In this document: piece after piece, positions 37,635 to 46,687 of the stretch
Numbering within the stretch: the stretch's first letter is position 1
How the letters are laid out: each line of letters begins with the position of its first letter
Assembly: GCF_001267925.1 (NCBI RefSeq)
Contig: NZ_CP011409.1
Coordinates: forward strand, 3,286,001-3,350,000
Length of the DNA: 64,000 bases
Direction of reading: 5' to 3'
From: Herbaspirillum hiltneri N3
GTDB lineage: Bacteria; Pseudomonadota; Gammaproteobacteria; Burkholderiales; Burkholderiaceae_D
Position numbers and translations under genes: made by a program
The notes under the pieces: generated by a model
Database searches by the model: none
What the model was told of the DNA's origin: nothing
What the model saw: the letters and a program-made list of their open reading frames with translations, nothing else

Positions 37635-39533
37635 CTATGTTTGCAAGGCCGCTTTGATCTGTTCCAGCGAGTTGGGATCTTCGATGGTTGTCAGGTCGCC
37701 GGGATCGCGGCCCTCGCAGATTGCCTGGATGGATCGGCGCAGCAGCTTGCCCGAACGCGTCTTCGGCAGCAGGCTGATGAAATGCACGCGCGATGGCCGG
37801 CCGACGGCGCCGATCTGCTTGTCGACCACGCGCATGATTTCCGCTTCGAGCGCCTGGCGCGCTTCCGCCGTAGCGACGGCATCGGCCCGTTTGGGAATTA
37901 CGAAGGCGATCGCCACCTGGCCCTTGAGCTTATCTTCGACGCCGACCACGGCCACCTCGGACACGTTGGCATGGCTGGAAATGCTCTCTTCGATCTCGCG
38001 CGTACCGAGGCGATGGCCGGCAACATTGATGACGTCGTCGGTGCGGCCGAGGATGAAGTAGTAGCCGTCTTCATCACGGATGCCCCAGTCGAAGGTGGAG
38101 TACACCTGGGTCTTGAAGTTGGACCAGTAGGTATTGACGAAGCGTTCGTCGTCGCGATACACGGTCTGCATGCATCCCGGCGGCAGCGGCCCTTCGATCA
38201 CCACGACGCCCTTTTCGTTGGCGCCGCACAGCGCGCCGGTGGATTCGTTCATGATGTGCATCTTGTAGCCGTACAGCGGCACGCCCGGGCTGCCTAGCCG
38301 GGTCGGCTTGTCGTCGACGCCCTTGGCGACAGACAGGATGGGCCAGCCGCTCTCGGTTTGCCAGTAGTTGTCGATCACCGGCACGCCGAGCGCTTCCGAA
38401 ATCCATTTTGACGTCGTCTCGTCCAGCGGTTCGCCGGCCAGATAGAGACTTTTGAGCGACGACAGATCGTGACGCGTCATGCATTCGGCCGGCTGCTTCT
38501 TGAGCACGCGGATGGCGGTCGGCGACGAAAACATGCGGGTGACCTTGTACTTCTCCACCAGGCTCCACCAGATGCCGCCGTCCGGCTTGTCGCCCGCCAG
38601 CACCGGCAGGCCTTCGTACAGGATGGTCGCCATGCCGGCCATCAGCGGGCCGTAGACGATGTAGGAATGGCCGACCACCCAGCCGATGTCGGAGGTGCAG
38701 AAATAAGTCTCCCCGGGATTGCCGCAGAACACGTAGGGCATCGACGCCGCCAGCGCCACCGCATAGCCTCCGACATCGCGCTGCACGCCCTTGGGCTTGC
38801 CAGTGGTGCCGGAGGTGTAGAGGATGTAGGACGGCTCGTTCGATTCCAGCCAGGTGACCGGCACCTCGGTGTCAAGATATTGCGCGCGCAGGCCGGTATA
38901 GTCGACATCGCGTCCGGCGGTGCGCGGCATTTCGGCCAGTCCCCGGTCGGTCAGCAAGACGTGCGCCGGCTTGTGTTGCGCCAGCCGGATCGCTTCATCC
39001 AGCAAGCCCTTGTACGCCACCACCCGGCCGCCGCGTGAACCCGCATCGGCGGATACGATCAGCGTCGGCTGCGCATCGTCGATGCGCGTCGCCAGACTGT
39101 TCGAGGCGAAGCCGCCGAACACCACGGAATGCACCGCGCCGATACGCGCACACGCCAGCATCGCGAACACTGCCTCGGCAATCATCGGCATGTAAATCAG
39201 CACGCGGTCGCCGCGTTTGACGCCGAGCGACAGCATGATCGCCGCCATCGCGCTGACTTCACGGTGCAGCTCGCGGAAGGTATAGGTTTTTTCGGTGTTG
39301 GTTTCGGTCGATACCGCAATCAGCGCGGCCTGGTCGGCGCGTTGCGCCAGATGGCGATCAACCGCGTTGTGACACAGATTGGTCTCGCCGCCGATGAACC
39401 AGCGTGCGAACGGCGGGCGCGTGTAGTCGAGTGTCTTGGTGAAGGGTGCATGCCAGTCGATACGCCTGGCTTCATTGGCCCAGAAGGTATCCGGGTCGTC
39501 GATGGACTGCTGGTAAAACGATGCGAAACTCAT
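37635..39533 (-). CDS. prpE: Propionyl-CoA synthetase
   Basis: The 632-residue AMP-forming acyl-CoA synthetase activates propionate for the methylcitrate cycle. Motifs: YTSGTTGKPKGVQRD (P-loop, about residue 240), IDNYWQTESGWP, GRTDDVINVAGHRLGTREIEE and the C-terminal TRSGKLLRRS with the catalytic, acetylation-sensitive Lys. The PrpE assignment over acetyl-CoA synthetase rests on the MSFASFYQQSIDDPDTFW opening and on the prp genes beside it. A terminator lies between it and the lipoprotein gene, so it probably has its own promoter. Confidence 0.93.
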   Translation of the reverse strand: MSFASFYQQSIDDPDTFWANEARRIDWHAPFTKTLDYTRPPFARWFIGGETNLCHNAVDRHLAQRADQAALIAVSTETNTEKTYTFRELHREVSAMAAIMLSLGVKRGDRVLIYMPMIAEAVFAMLACARIGAVHSVVFGGFASNSLATRIDDAQPTLIVSADAGSRGGRVVAYKGLLDEAIRLAQHKPAHVLLTDRGLAEMPRTAGRDVDYTGLRAQYLDTEVPVTWLESNEPSYILYTSGTTGKPKGVQRDVGGYAVALAASMPYVFCGNPGETYFCTSDIGWVVGHSYIVYGPLMAGMATILYEGLPVLAGDKPDGGIWWSLVEKYKVTRMFSSPTAIRVLKKQPAECMTRHDLSSLKSLYLAGEPLDETTSKWISEALGVPVIDNYWQTESGWPILSVAKGVDDKPTRLGSPGVPLYGYKMHIMNESTGALCGANEKGVVVIEGPLPPGCMQTVYRDDERFVNTYWSNFKTQVYSTFDWGIRDEDGYYFILGRTDDVINVAGHRLGTREIEESISSHANVSEVAVVGVEDKLKGQVAIAFVIPKRADAVATAEARQALEAEIMRVVDKQIGAVGRPSRVHFISLLPKTRSGKLLRRSIQAICEGRDPGDLTTIEDPNSLEQIKAALQT

Positions 39534-39584
39534 GATGTCTCCTCATGGCGATCGGATGCGCATCGACCTTGCCGGAGGGTCGCT

Positions 39585-39599
39585 GCGAGCTGTGTGCCG
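39585..39599 (-). promoter_or_regulatory. Possible sigma-54 promoter of prpE
   Basis: On the minus strand CGGCAC-N5-TCGC keeps the essential GG and GC at the -24/-12 spacing, about 52 bp before the prpE ATG. The match is weaker than that at prpB. Control by PrpR is an inference. Confidence 0.35.
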
Positions 39600-39721
39600 C
39601 GTCTTTGCGCGGCATCTTCTTGCTTGTTGTGGTTGACGTTTACTGTCGCAGAACATGCTTACGTGCAGCTTAATGCGGCCTTCTTTTTTTAAAAAACGGT
39701 AGCAAAAAAAAACAGCCGGAC

Positions 39722-39754
39722 GAAAAAAAGGATGCATCGACGCATCCTTTTTTC
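39722..39754 (-). terminator. Intrinsic terminator after the MliC-like gene
   Basis: GGATGC and GCATCC pair across a six-base loop, flanked by A-run and T-run on both sides, so it can work on either strand. It lies 20 bp past the lipoprotein stop and upstream of prpE. Confidence 0.85.
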
Positions 39755-39773
39755 GCTTGCCGAAAACAAGGTG

Positions 39774-40166
39774 TTATCGATTCTTGCAATCGTTCGCGAG
39801 TTGCTGGCCGATCTTCGAATTCAGCAGCATCGACTTCGACGGGATCTGGATCCAGACCAGGCCATCGCCCTTGTCTTCGAAACGCAAGGCGCCGGTCGAG
39901 GTCGATATGGGCATCATCTTGTAGGTGCTGCCCTTCCACACCAGGCTCACGTTATTGTTGCCGTCGAGCTTGACTTCCACCTTGTTGCCCATCTCGCAGG
40001 AGAAGCTGCCGGTCGCCAGGCGGCCGGCCCAGGCCGGATTGACTGCGGCGGCCACGGGTTGCAGCGGTGCAGGCACCGGCTTGGTTTCGGTCAGCGGCAC
40101 TGTTTCAGCGCAGGCAGCCAGCAGGATGGTCAGGGTCAGTACGGAAGCACGTTGCAAGAAAGTCAT
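39774..40166 (-). CDS. MliC-like lysozyme-inhibitor lipoprotein
   Basis: The 130-residue protein has a lipoprotein signal peptide with lipobox LLAAC (Cys at about residue 19) and a Pro/Val-rich linker. Its C-terminal domain resembles the MliC/PliC inhibitors of C-type lysozyme: SFSCEMGNKVEVKL, VSLVWKGSTYKM, STSTGALRFEDKGDGLVWIQ and a final Cys near DCKNR. The two Cys could form the family disulfide. It would sit in the cell envelope. The match is moderate. It lies between prpF and prpE on the same strand, with no obvious link to propionate. Confidence 0.65.
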   Translation of the reverse strand: MTFLQRASVLTLTILLAACAETVPLTETKPVPAPLQPVAAAVNPAWAGRLATGSFSCEMGNKVEVKLDGNNNVSLVWKGSTYKMMPISTSTGALRFEDKGDGLVWIQIPSKSMLLNSKIGQQLANDCKNR

Positions 40167-40284
40167 GTTTAGTCCAATGCCGGGGTGAAAAAGAGTGTGG
40201 ACGGCATCTTACCAACTTTCGTTCCGCAACTCCGGTTTTGTCGCGCCGCAGCGCAGCATCCGGCGTCGCCCCTGATCGATCTCG

Positions 40285-41475
40285 TCAGAACGCGTCTCCC
40301 GGCACGCGCACCGTCCCTTCCATCAGCACCCGCGCGCTGCGGCTCATGATGGCCTTGGTCACGCTCCATTCGCCGTTGGCCTGTTGCGCCTGTGCGCCGA
40401 CGCGCAACGTACCCGACGGATGGCCGAAGCGCACCGCCGTGCGGTCGCCGCCGCCGGCGGCAAGATTCGCCAGCGTGCCGGGAATCGCCGCTGCGACGCC
40501 GATGGCGACTGCCGCCGTCCCCATCATGGCGTGGTGCAGCTTGCCCATGGACATGGCGCGCACCAGCAGGTCGACGTCGGCGGCGGCAACCTTTTTGCCG
40601 CTGGAAGCAACATAGTCACGCGGCTTGGCGACGAATGCGACCTTGGGCGTGTGCTGGCGCTTGACGGCTTCGTCAACATGCTTGATCAGGCCCATGCGCA
40701 CGGCGCCGTGCGCGCGGATGGTTTCGAACCGGGCCAATGCTTGCGGATCGCTGTTGATGGCGTCCTGCAATTCGGCGCCGGTATAGCCGATGTCTTCCGC
40801 GTTAAGAAAAATCGCCGGAATGCCGGCATTGATCATGGTCGCCTTGAAGGTACCGATCCCCGGCACTTCCAGATCATCAACCAGATTCCCGGTCGGGAAC
40901 ATGGCGCCGCCGGCACCCTCTTCTTCTGCGGCAGGATCCATGAATTCGAGCTGCACTTCGGCCGCCGGGAAAGTCACGCCGTCGAGCTCGAAGTCGCCGG
41001 TCTCCTGCACCTGGCCGTCGGTGATCGGCACGTGCGCGACGATGGTCTTGCCGATATTGGCCTGCCAGATGCGCACGATGCAGACGCCGTTGAGCGGAAT
41101 CCGATCGGGATTGACCAGGCCGTTGCTGATGGCAAACGGACCGACCGCCGCCGACAGGTTGCCGCAGTTGCCGCTCCAGTCGACGAACGATGTGTCGATG
41201 GACACCTGGCCGAACAAGTAATCGACGTCATGCTCTGCCCGGGTGGACTTGGACAGAATCACGGTCTTGCTGGTGCTCGAGGTGGCGCCGCCCATGCCGT
41301 CGATCTGCTTGCCGTACGGGTCGGGACTGCCGATCACGCGCATCAGCAAGGCGTCGCGGGCTGGACCCGGCGCCTGCGCCGCAGCCGGCAAATCCTGCAG
41401 GCGAAAGAACACACCCTTGCTGGTGCCGCCGCGCATGTACGTGGCGGGAATCTTGATTTGAGGTACGTGGGTCAT
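40285..41475 (-). CDS. prpF: AcnD-accessory protein PrpF
   Basis: The 396-residue protein is the PrpF isomerase-like partner needed with AcnD to replace PrpD. It converts the trans isomer of 2-methylaconitate produced by AcnD to the cis form. Family landmarks are PATYMRGGTSKGVFF at the N-terminus (with the catalytic-region Lys), DWSGNCGNLSAAVGPFAI and KLHHAMMGTAAVAIG. The ATG at 41475 follows GGAAAGAAG and begins the conserved region; an upstream in-frame extension of 38 residues overlaps acnD. It belongs to the prpB-prpC-acnD-prpF operon. Confidence 0.95.
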   Translation of the reverse strand: MTHVPQIKIPATYMRGGTSKGVFFRLQDLPAAAQAPGPARDALLMRVIGSPDPYGKQIDGMGGATSSTSKTVILSKSTRAEHDVDYLFGQVSIDTSFVDWSGNCGNLSAAVGPFAISNGLVNPDRIPLNGVCIVRIWQANIGKTIVAHVPITDGQVQETGDFELDGVTFPAAEVQLEFMDPAAEEEGAGGAMFPTGNLVDDLEVPGIGTFKATMINAGIPAIFLNAEDIGYTGAELQDAINSDPQALARFETIRAHGAVRMGLIKHVDEAVKRQHTPKVAFVAKPRDYVASSGKKVAAADVDLLVRAMSMGKLHHAMMGTAAVAIGVAAAIPGTLANLAAGGGDRTAVRFGHPSGTLRVGAQAQQANGEWSVTKAIMSRSARVLMEGTVRVPGDAF

Positions 41476-41521
41476 ATGCTTCTTTCCAGATGGCGTGAAT
41501 ATGGTTCGAACAATCGATGAA

Positions 41522-44131
41522 CTACGCGGCCTTGACCGTCGACGCCAGGAAGTCTTGCGCAAAACGCTGCAGCACGCCGCCGGCTTCATAGATCGAGACT
41601 TCTTCTCCGGTGTCGAGACGGCAAGTCATCGGCACTTCAACCCGCTCGCCGTTCTTGCGGATGATGACCAGCGTCAGGTCGGCGCGCGGAGTACGCTTGC
41701 CGATCACGTCGAAGGTTTCGGTGCCATCGATGCCCAGCGTCTTTCGAGTCGTGCCCGGTTTGAATTCCAGCGGCAACACGCCCATGCCGATCAGGTTGGT
41801 GCGATGGATGCGTTCGAAGCCTTCGGCCGCGATCACTTCCACGCCCGCCAGGCGCACGCCCTTGGCCGCCCAGTCACGCGACGAGCCCTGGCCATAATCG
41901 GCGCCGGCAACAATGATCAGCGGCTGCTTGCGGTTGAGGTAGGTTTCGATCGCTTCCCACATGCGCATGACTTTGCCTTCCGGCTCCACGCGCGTCAGCG
42001 AACCCTTCTTGACTTCGCCGTCGACGATCGCCATTTCATTGACCAGCTGCGGATTCGCAAAGGTGGCGCGCAGCGCGGTGAGATGGTCGCCGCGATGCGT
42101 AGCGTAGGAATTGAAGTCTTCTTCCGGCAAGCCCATCTTGGCAAGATATTCCCCGGCAGCAGAATCGGCCAGGATGGCATTGGACGGCGACAGGTGGTCG
42201 GTGGTGATGTTGTCGGGCAGCACCGCCAGCGCGCGCATGCCGGTCATCGTGCGTTCGCCGGCGAGTGCGCCTTCCCAGTACGGCGGACGGCGGATGTAGG
42301 TGCTCATGGGGCGCCAGTCGTACAGTGGCGCGGCCGCTTCGCCCTTGTCCGCCTGCACGGCGAACATCGGCGTGTAGACGTTGCGGAATTGCGCGGGCTT
42401 GACCGAGGACTTGACCACGGCGTCGATCTCCTCGTCGCTCGGCCAGATGTCCTTCAAACGGATTTCCTTGCCGTCGACCACCGTCAGCACGTCCTTTTCG
42501 ATATCGAAGCGGATGGTGCCGGCAATGGCGTACGCCACCACCAGCGGCGGCGAGGCCAGGAAGGCTTGCTTGGCGTAAGGATGGATGCGGCCGTCGAAGT
42601 TGCGGTTGCCCGACAGGACTGCGGTGGCGTACAGATCGCGCTCGATGATCTCTTTCTGGATCACCGGATCGAGCGCACCCGACATGCCGTTGCAGGTGGT
42701 GCAGGCGAAGGCGACAATGCCGAAGCCGAGCTTTTGCAGTTCGGTGCTCAGGCCCGCTTCGTCGAGATACAGTTCCACGGTCTTGGAGCCCGGCGCCAGC
42801 GACGACTTCACCCACGGCTTGCGCGTCAGGCCGAGCTTGTTGGCGTTGCGCGCCAGCAGGCCGGCGGCGATCACGTTGCGCGGGTTGCTGGTGTTGGTGC
42901 AGCTGGTGATGGCAGCGATGATCACGGCGCCGTCCGGCATCAAACCCTCGGCTTCCTGCGCCTGCGCCTTGTCGAGATCGACGGCGATGCCGCGCTCGGC
43001 CAGTGCCGACACCGGCAAGCGGCGGTGCGGATTGGACGGACCTGCCAGCGTGCGCACCACGGTCGACAGGTCGAACTTCAGCGTGCGCTCGTATTGGGCC
43101 GAGGCCAGGCTGTCGGCCCACAACCCGGCTTCCTTGGCGTAGGTCTCGACCAGCCTGACCTGTTCATCTTCACGGCCGGTGAGTTTGAGGTAATCGATGG
43201 TTTGCTGGTCGATGAAGAACATCGCCGCAGTCGCGCCGTATTCCGGCGCCATGTTGGAAATCGTGGCGCGGTCGCCCAGCGTCAATGCAGCGGCGCCCTC
43301 GCCGCGGAATTCCAAATAGGCGCCCACCACTTTTTCCTTGCGCAGGAATTCGGTCAGCGACAACACCACGTCGGTCGCGGTGATGCCCGGCTGCGGCTTG
43401 CCGGACAGTTCGACGCCGATGATTTCCGGCAGGCGCATCCACGATGCGCGGCCCAGCATGACGTTCTCGGCTTCGAGGCCGCCGACGCCGACGGCGATCA
43501 CGCCCAGCGCGTCGACGTGCGGCGTGTGGCTGTCAGTGCCGACGCAGGTGTCCGGATAGGCCACGCCGTTGTCGTCATGAATGACGGGCGACATTTTTTC
43601 CAGATTGATCTGGTGCATGATGCCGTTGCCGGGCTGGATCACGTTGATGTTCTTGAACGCGCGCTTGGTCCAGTTGATGAAGTGGAAGCGGTCTTCGTTG
43701 CGGCGATCTTCGATGGCGCGATTCTTTTCAAACGCCTGCGGATCGAAGCCGCCGCACTCCACCGCCAGCGAATGGTCGACGATCAGCTGCACCGGCACCA
43801 CAGGATTGACCTTGGCCGGATCGCCGCCCTGGTCGGCGATGGCGTCGCGCAGGCCGGCCAGGTCGACCAGCGCAGTCTGGCCGAGGATGTCGTGGCAGAC
43901 CACGCGCGCCGGGAACCAGGGAAAATCCAGTTCGCGCTTACATTCGATGATCTGCTTCAGGTAATCATTGAGGATGGCCGGATCGCAGCGGCGAACCAGG
44001 TTCTCGGCGTGCACGCGCGAGGTATAGGGCAGCGTGTTCCAGGCGCCCGGCTTGATTGCCTCCACTGCGCCGCGCGCGTCGAAGTAATCCAGCTTGGTGC
44101 CAGGGAGAGGTTTGCGGTGTGCGGTATTCAT
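41522..44131 (-). CDS. acnD: Fe/S-dependent 2-methylcitrate dehydratase
   Basis: The 869-residue aconitase-family enzyme dehydrates 2-methylcitrate. Cluster ligands are visible as SCTNTSNPRN and CTTCNGMSG, with GTDSHTPH in domain 1, RGNHE-region as SYATHRGDHL and the C-terminal swivel motif GADYGQGSSRDWAAKG. It is the AcnD type, which needs PrpF, and prpF lies directly downstream. ATG 44131 gives the family N-terminus NTAHRKPLPGTKLDYFDA; the frame upstream has no conserved sequence. Confidence 0.96.
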   Translation of the reverse strand: MNTAHRKPLPGTKLDYFDARGAVEAIKPGAWNTLPYTSRVHAENLVRRCDPAILNDYLKQIIECKRELDFPWFPARVVCHDILGQTALVDLAGLRDAIADQGGDPAKVNPVVPVQLIVDHSLAVECGGFDPQAFEKNRAIEDRRNEDRFHFINWTKRAFKNINVIQPGNGIMHQINLEKMSPVIHDDNGVAYPDTCVGTDSHTPHVDALGVIAVGVGGLEAENVMLGRASWMRLPEIIGVELSGKPQPGITATDVVLSLTEFLRKEKVVGAYLEFRGEGAAALTLGDRATISNMAPEYGATAAMFFIDQQTIDYLKLTGREDEQVRLVETYAKEAGLWADSLASAQYERTLKFDLSTVVRTLAGPSNPHRRLPVSALAERGIAVDLDKAQAQEAEGLMPDGAVIIAAITSCTNTSNPRNVIAAGLLARNANKLGLTRKPWVKSSLAPGSKTVELYLDEAGLSTELQKLGFGIVAFACTTCNGMSGALDPVIQKEIIERDLYATAVLSGNRNFDGRIHPYAKQAFLASPPLVVAYAIAGTIRFDIEKDVLTVVDGKEIRLKDIWPSDEEIDAVVKSSVKPAQFRNVYTPMFAVQADKGEAAAPLYDWRPMSTYIRRPPYWEGALAGERTMTGMRALAVLPDNITTDHLSPSNAILADSAAGEYLAKMGLPEEDFNSYATHRGDHLTALRATFANPQLVNEMAIVDGEVKKGSLTRVEPEGKVMRMWEAIETYLNRKQPLIIVAGADYGQGSSRDWAAKGVRLAGVEVIAAEGFERIHRTNLIGMGVLPLEFKPGTTRKTLGIDGTETFDVIGKRTPRADLTLVIIRKNGERVEVPMTCRLDTGEEVSIYEAGGVLQRFAQDFLASTVKAA

Positions 44132-44283
44132 GGCTCGATCCCGAGAAAAACATTGGTAAGAGGAATTGGTAAAAGCGGCAGCCTGCCGAATCAGGGGTGG
44201 CAGGCTGCGGTGCTGCATGTGTGAAGCTTGCTTGCGTACTTGTTGCGCGATAGGTGCACAACTACTGCTCAGCTACTGCGCAA

Positions 44284-45444
44284 CTATTTGCGCTTGCCGA
44301 TCGGCACGAACTTCAGATCTTCCGGACCGACATAGTTCGCCGACGGACGGATGATCTTGTTGTCGATGCGCTGCTCGATGATATGCGCGGCCCAGCCGGA
44401 CGTGCGTGCGATCACGAACAGCGGCGTAAACATTGCGGTCGGCACGCCCATCATGTGATAGGACACGGCCGAGAACCAGTCGAGATTCGGGAACATCTTC
44501 TTGATGTCCCACATGACCGTTTCGAGGCGCTCGGCGATGTCGAACATCTTGACCGAACCGGCATCCTTGGACAGCTTGCGCGCGACTTCCTTGATGACCT
44601 TGTTGCGCGGATCGGAGATGGTGTAGACCGGATGGCCGAAGCCGATCACGACTTCCTTGTTCTCGACGCGGCGCTTGATGTCGGCTTCCGCTTCGTCGGG
44701 ATTGTCGTAGCGCTTCTGGATTTCGAAGGCCACTTCATTGGCGCCGCCGTGCTTGGGGCCGCGCAACGCACCGATGCCGCCGGTGATGGCCGAGTACATG
44801 TCGGAGCCGGTGCCGGCGATGACGCGGCTGGCGAATGTCGAGGCATTGAATTCATGTTCGGCGTACAGGATCAGCGAAGTGTGCATCGCCTTTTCCCACA
44901 GCTCGGACGGTTTTTCACCGTGCAGCAGATGCAGGAAGTGGCCGCCGATGGATTCATCGTCGGTTTCGACTTCGATGCGCTTGCCGTTCTGGCTGTAGTG
45001 ATACCAATACAGCAGCATCGAACCGAGCGACGCCATCAGGCGGTCGGCGATATCGCGTGCGCCCGGCGTATTGTGGTCGTCCTTCTCCGGCAGCACACAG
45101 CCCAATGCCGACACGCCGGTACGCATCACGTCCATCGGATGCGATGCCGCAGGCAGCCACTCCAGCGCCGCCTTGACGTTGGCCGGCAGGCCGCGCAACG
45201 CTTTCAGCTTGGCCTTGTAGGCCTTCAGTTCGGCAGCAGTCGGCAACTTGCCGTGCACCAGCAGATGGGCGATTTCTTCGAATTCGCAGCTGTCGGCGAC
45301 ATCGAGGATGTCATAACCGCGATAGTGCAAGTCATTGCCGGTCTTGCCGACGGTGCACAGCGCGGTGTTGCCGGCGGTCACCCCGGACAGGGCGACGGAT
45401 TTCTTCGGTTTGAAACCTGCTGCCGGTGCTTGTGTTTCGCTCAT
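44284..45444 (-). CDS. prpC: 2-methylcitrate synthase
   Basis: The 386-residue citrate-synthase-family enzyme condenses propionyl-CoA with oxaloacetate. Catalytic residues are seen in [31 protein letters not shown] and VIGFGHPVY, equivalent to the two His and the Asp region of citrate synthase. The N-terminal [20 protein letters not shown] opening is typical of PrpC rather than GltA. It follows prpB after 67 bp and precedes acnD. Confidence 0.96.
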   Translation of the reverse strand: MSETQAPAAGFKPKKSVALSGVTAGNTALCTVGKTGNDLHYRGYDILDVADSCEFEEIAHLLVHGKLPTAAELKAYKAKLKALRGLPANVKAALEWLPAASHPMDVMRTGVSALGCVLPEKDDHNTPGARDIADRLMASLGSMLLYWYHYSQNGKRIEVETDDESIGGHFLHLLHGEKPSELWEKAMHTSLILYAEHEFNASTFASRVIAGTGSDMYSAITGGIGALRGPKHGGANEVAFEIQKRYDNPDEAEADIKRRVENKEVVIGFGHPVYTISDPRNKVIKEVARKLSKDAGSVKMFDIAERLETVMWDIKKMFPNLDWFSAVSYHMMGVPTAMFTPLFVIARTSGWAAHIIEQRIDNKIIRPSANYVGPEDLKFVPIGKRK

Positions 45445-45511
45445 GCGTATCTCCTGACTGATGTATTGAGGTATGAATGGGTGTACTGAATCGGCTGCTA
45501 CTGGAGCCGGG

Positions 45512-46393
45512 TTATTTTTCCGCGTATTTCTTTTCCAGCAGATCGAACATCGGCTTGTTGACCAGGCGCTGGCGTTCGGCGAACGGCGTCACGAAATTCG
45601 GGTCTTCGTCGAGGCGATGATTGTCGCGCAGCACGGTCAACGCCTTTTGCATGCCGGCCACGGCGCCTTGCAGCGCGGCGTTGGCGTACAGCACGATGCC
45701 GTAGCCCAGATCGCCCAACTCGTCGGCGTTGAAGATCGGCGTCTTGCCGCCGATCACCAGATTGACCAGTTGCGGCTTGTCGAGCGCTTGCGGCAGGCGG
45801 CGGATTTCATCTGCGGTCTCGGTCGCTTCCACGAACAGAATGTCGGCGCCTGCTTCGCTGTAGCGGGCCGCGCGTTCCAGCGCATCTTCAAAGCCATGGA
45901 CGCTGCGCGCATCGGTGCGCGCCATGATCAGCATGCCGTCGTTGCTGCGCGCATCGACGGCGGCGTGGATCTTGCCGACCATTTCAGCACAGGAGATGAC
46001 TTCCTTGCCGCTGAAGTGGCCGCAACGTTTTGGCGATACCTGGTCTTCCAGTTGCACCGCGTCGGCGCCGGCGCGTTCCAGTGTGCGGATGGTGTGGCGC
46101 ACGTTGAGGGCGTTGCCGAAGCCGGTGTCGGCATCGACGATCAGCGGAATCTCCACCGCGTCGCGAATGCGTGCGGTATGGTCGGCCAGTTCATTGAGGC
46201 CGATGAAGCCCTGGTCCGGCATGCCGAAGTACATGTTGGTCACGCCGGCGCCGGTGATATAGAGCGCTTCGAAGCCGAGATCGGCAATCACGCGCGCCGA
46301 CAGCGCATTGAATGCGCCGGGGACCAGCAGGCCCTTGCGTGCGTTGACCTTGTCGCGCAGGATTTGTTTGGTGGTTTGGGAAATGTTGGTCAT
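45512..46393 (-). CDS. prpB: 2-methylisocitrate lyase
   Basis: The 293-residue PEP-mutase/ICL-family enzyme cleaves 2-methylisocitrate into pyruvate and succinate. [19 protein letters not shown] opens the barrel, [13 protein letters not shown] provides Mg ligands, and the catalytic loop is [13 protein letters not shown] with the active-site Cys in KRCGH. It is the first gene behind the sigma-54 promoter and is divergent from prpR. Confidence 0.96.
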   Translation of the reverse strand: MTNISQTTKQILRDKVNARKGLLVPGAFNALSARVIADLGFEALYITGAGVTNMYFGMPDQGFIGLNELADHTARIRDAVEIPLIVDADTGFGNALNVRHTIRTLERAGADAVQLEDQVSPKRCGHFSGKEVISCAEMVGKIHAAVDARSNDGMLIMARTDARSVHGFEDALERAARYSEAGADILFVEATETADEIRRLPQALDKPQLVNLVIGGKTPIFNADELGDLGYGIVLYANAALQGAVAGMQKALTVLRDNHRLDEDPNFVTPFAERQRLVNKPMFDLLEKKYAEK

Positions 46394-46487
46394 GCGAAGT
46401 CCTTGAAGTGGCGTGTGTCTGCGTGTGTCGGTACGTGATCGATACGTGGTCGGTACGTGTTTCAGCGATACGGATGCTCCTGTTTAT

Positions 46488-46503
46488 TGCAATGCGCGTG
46501 CCA
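46488..46503 (-). promoter_or_regulatory. Sigma-54 promoter of the prp operon
   Basis: On the minus strand TGGCACG-N4-TTGCA is a full match to the -24/-12 consensus, about 95 bp upstream of the prpB ATG. PrpR, encoded divergently, is a sigma-54 activator, so the promoter and its regulator face each other. Confidence 0.92.
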
Positions 46504-46636
46504 TGCCGGCCGATGCCGGATGTTGCATCGCAGGAGAAATCGATGTTTCAGGACAAGCCATTGTGAAATCAATGAGTTACGGGTATTTCCTCCTCGACAA
46601 CAGCCATTTCGAAGCCTCACGTCCCTTACATTGATG

Positions 46637-46687
46637 TGTTACATTTGAAACACTTGAAACGCATGAATGAAACACGAAACATGAAAC
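46637..46687. repeat. GAAAC repeat cluster and dyad upstream of prpR
   Basis: Five copies of GAAAC start at 46647, 46656, 46669, 46676 and 46683. The first belongs to the dyad TGTTACATTTGAAACA (46637-46652). The cluster lies about 135-200 bp upstream of the sigma-54 promoter of prpB, suitable for an enhancer that binds PrpR, and directly before the prpR start. Confidence 0.5.

Noticed and set aside
41495..44224. 909-codon open frame on the plus strand across acnD
   Set aside because: It is antisense to acnD, which has complete aconitase motifs. The translation is His/Arg/Gln-rich low-complexity sequence typical of shadow frames in GC-rich DNA.
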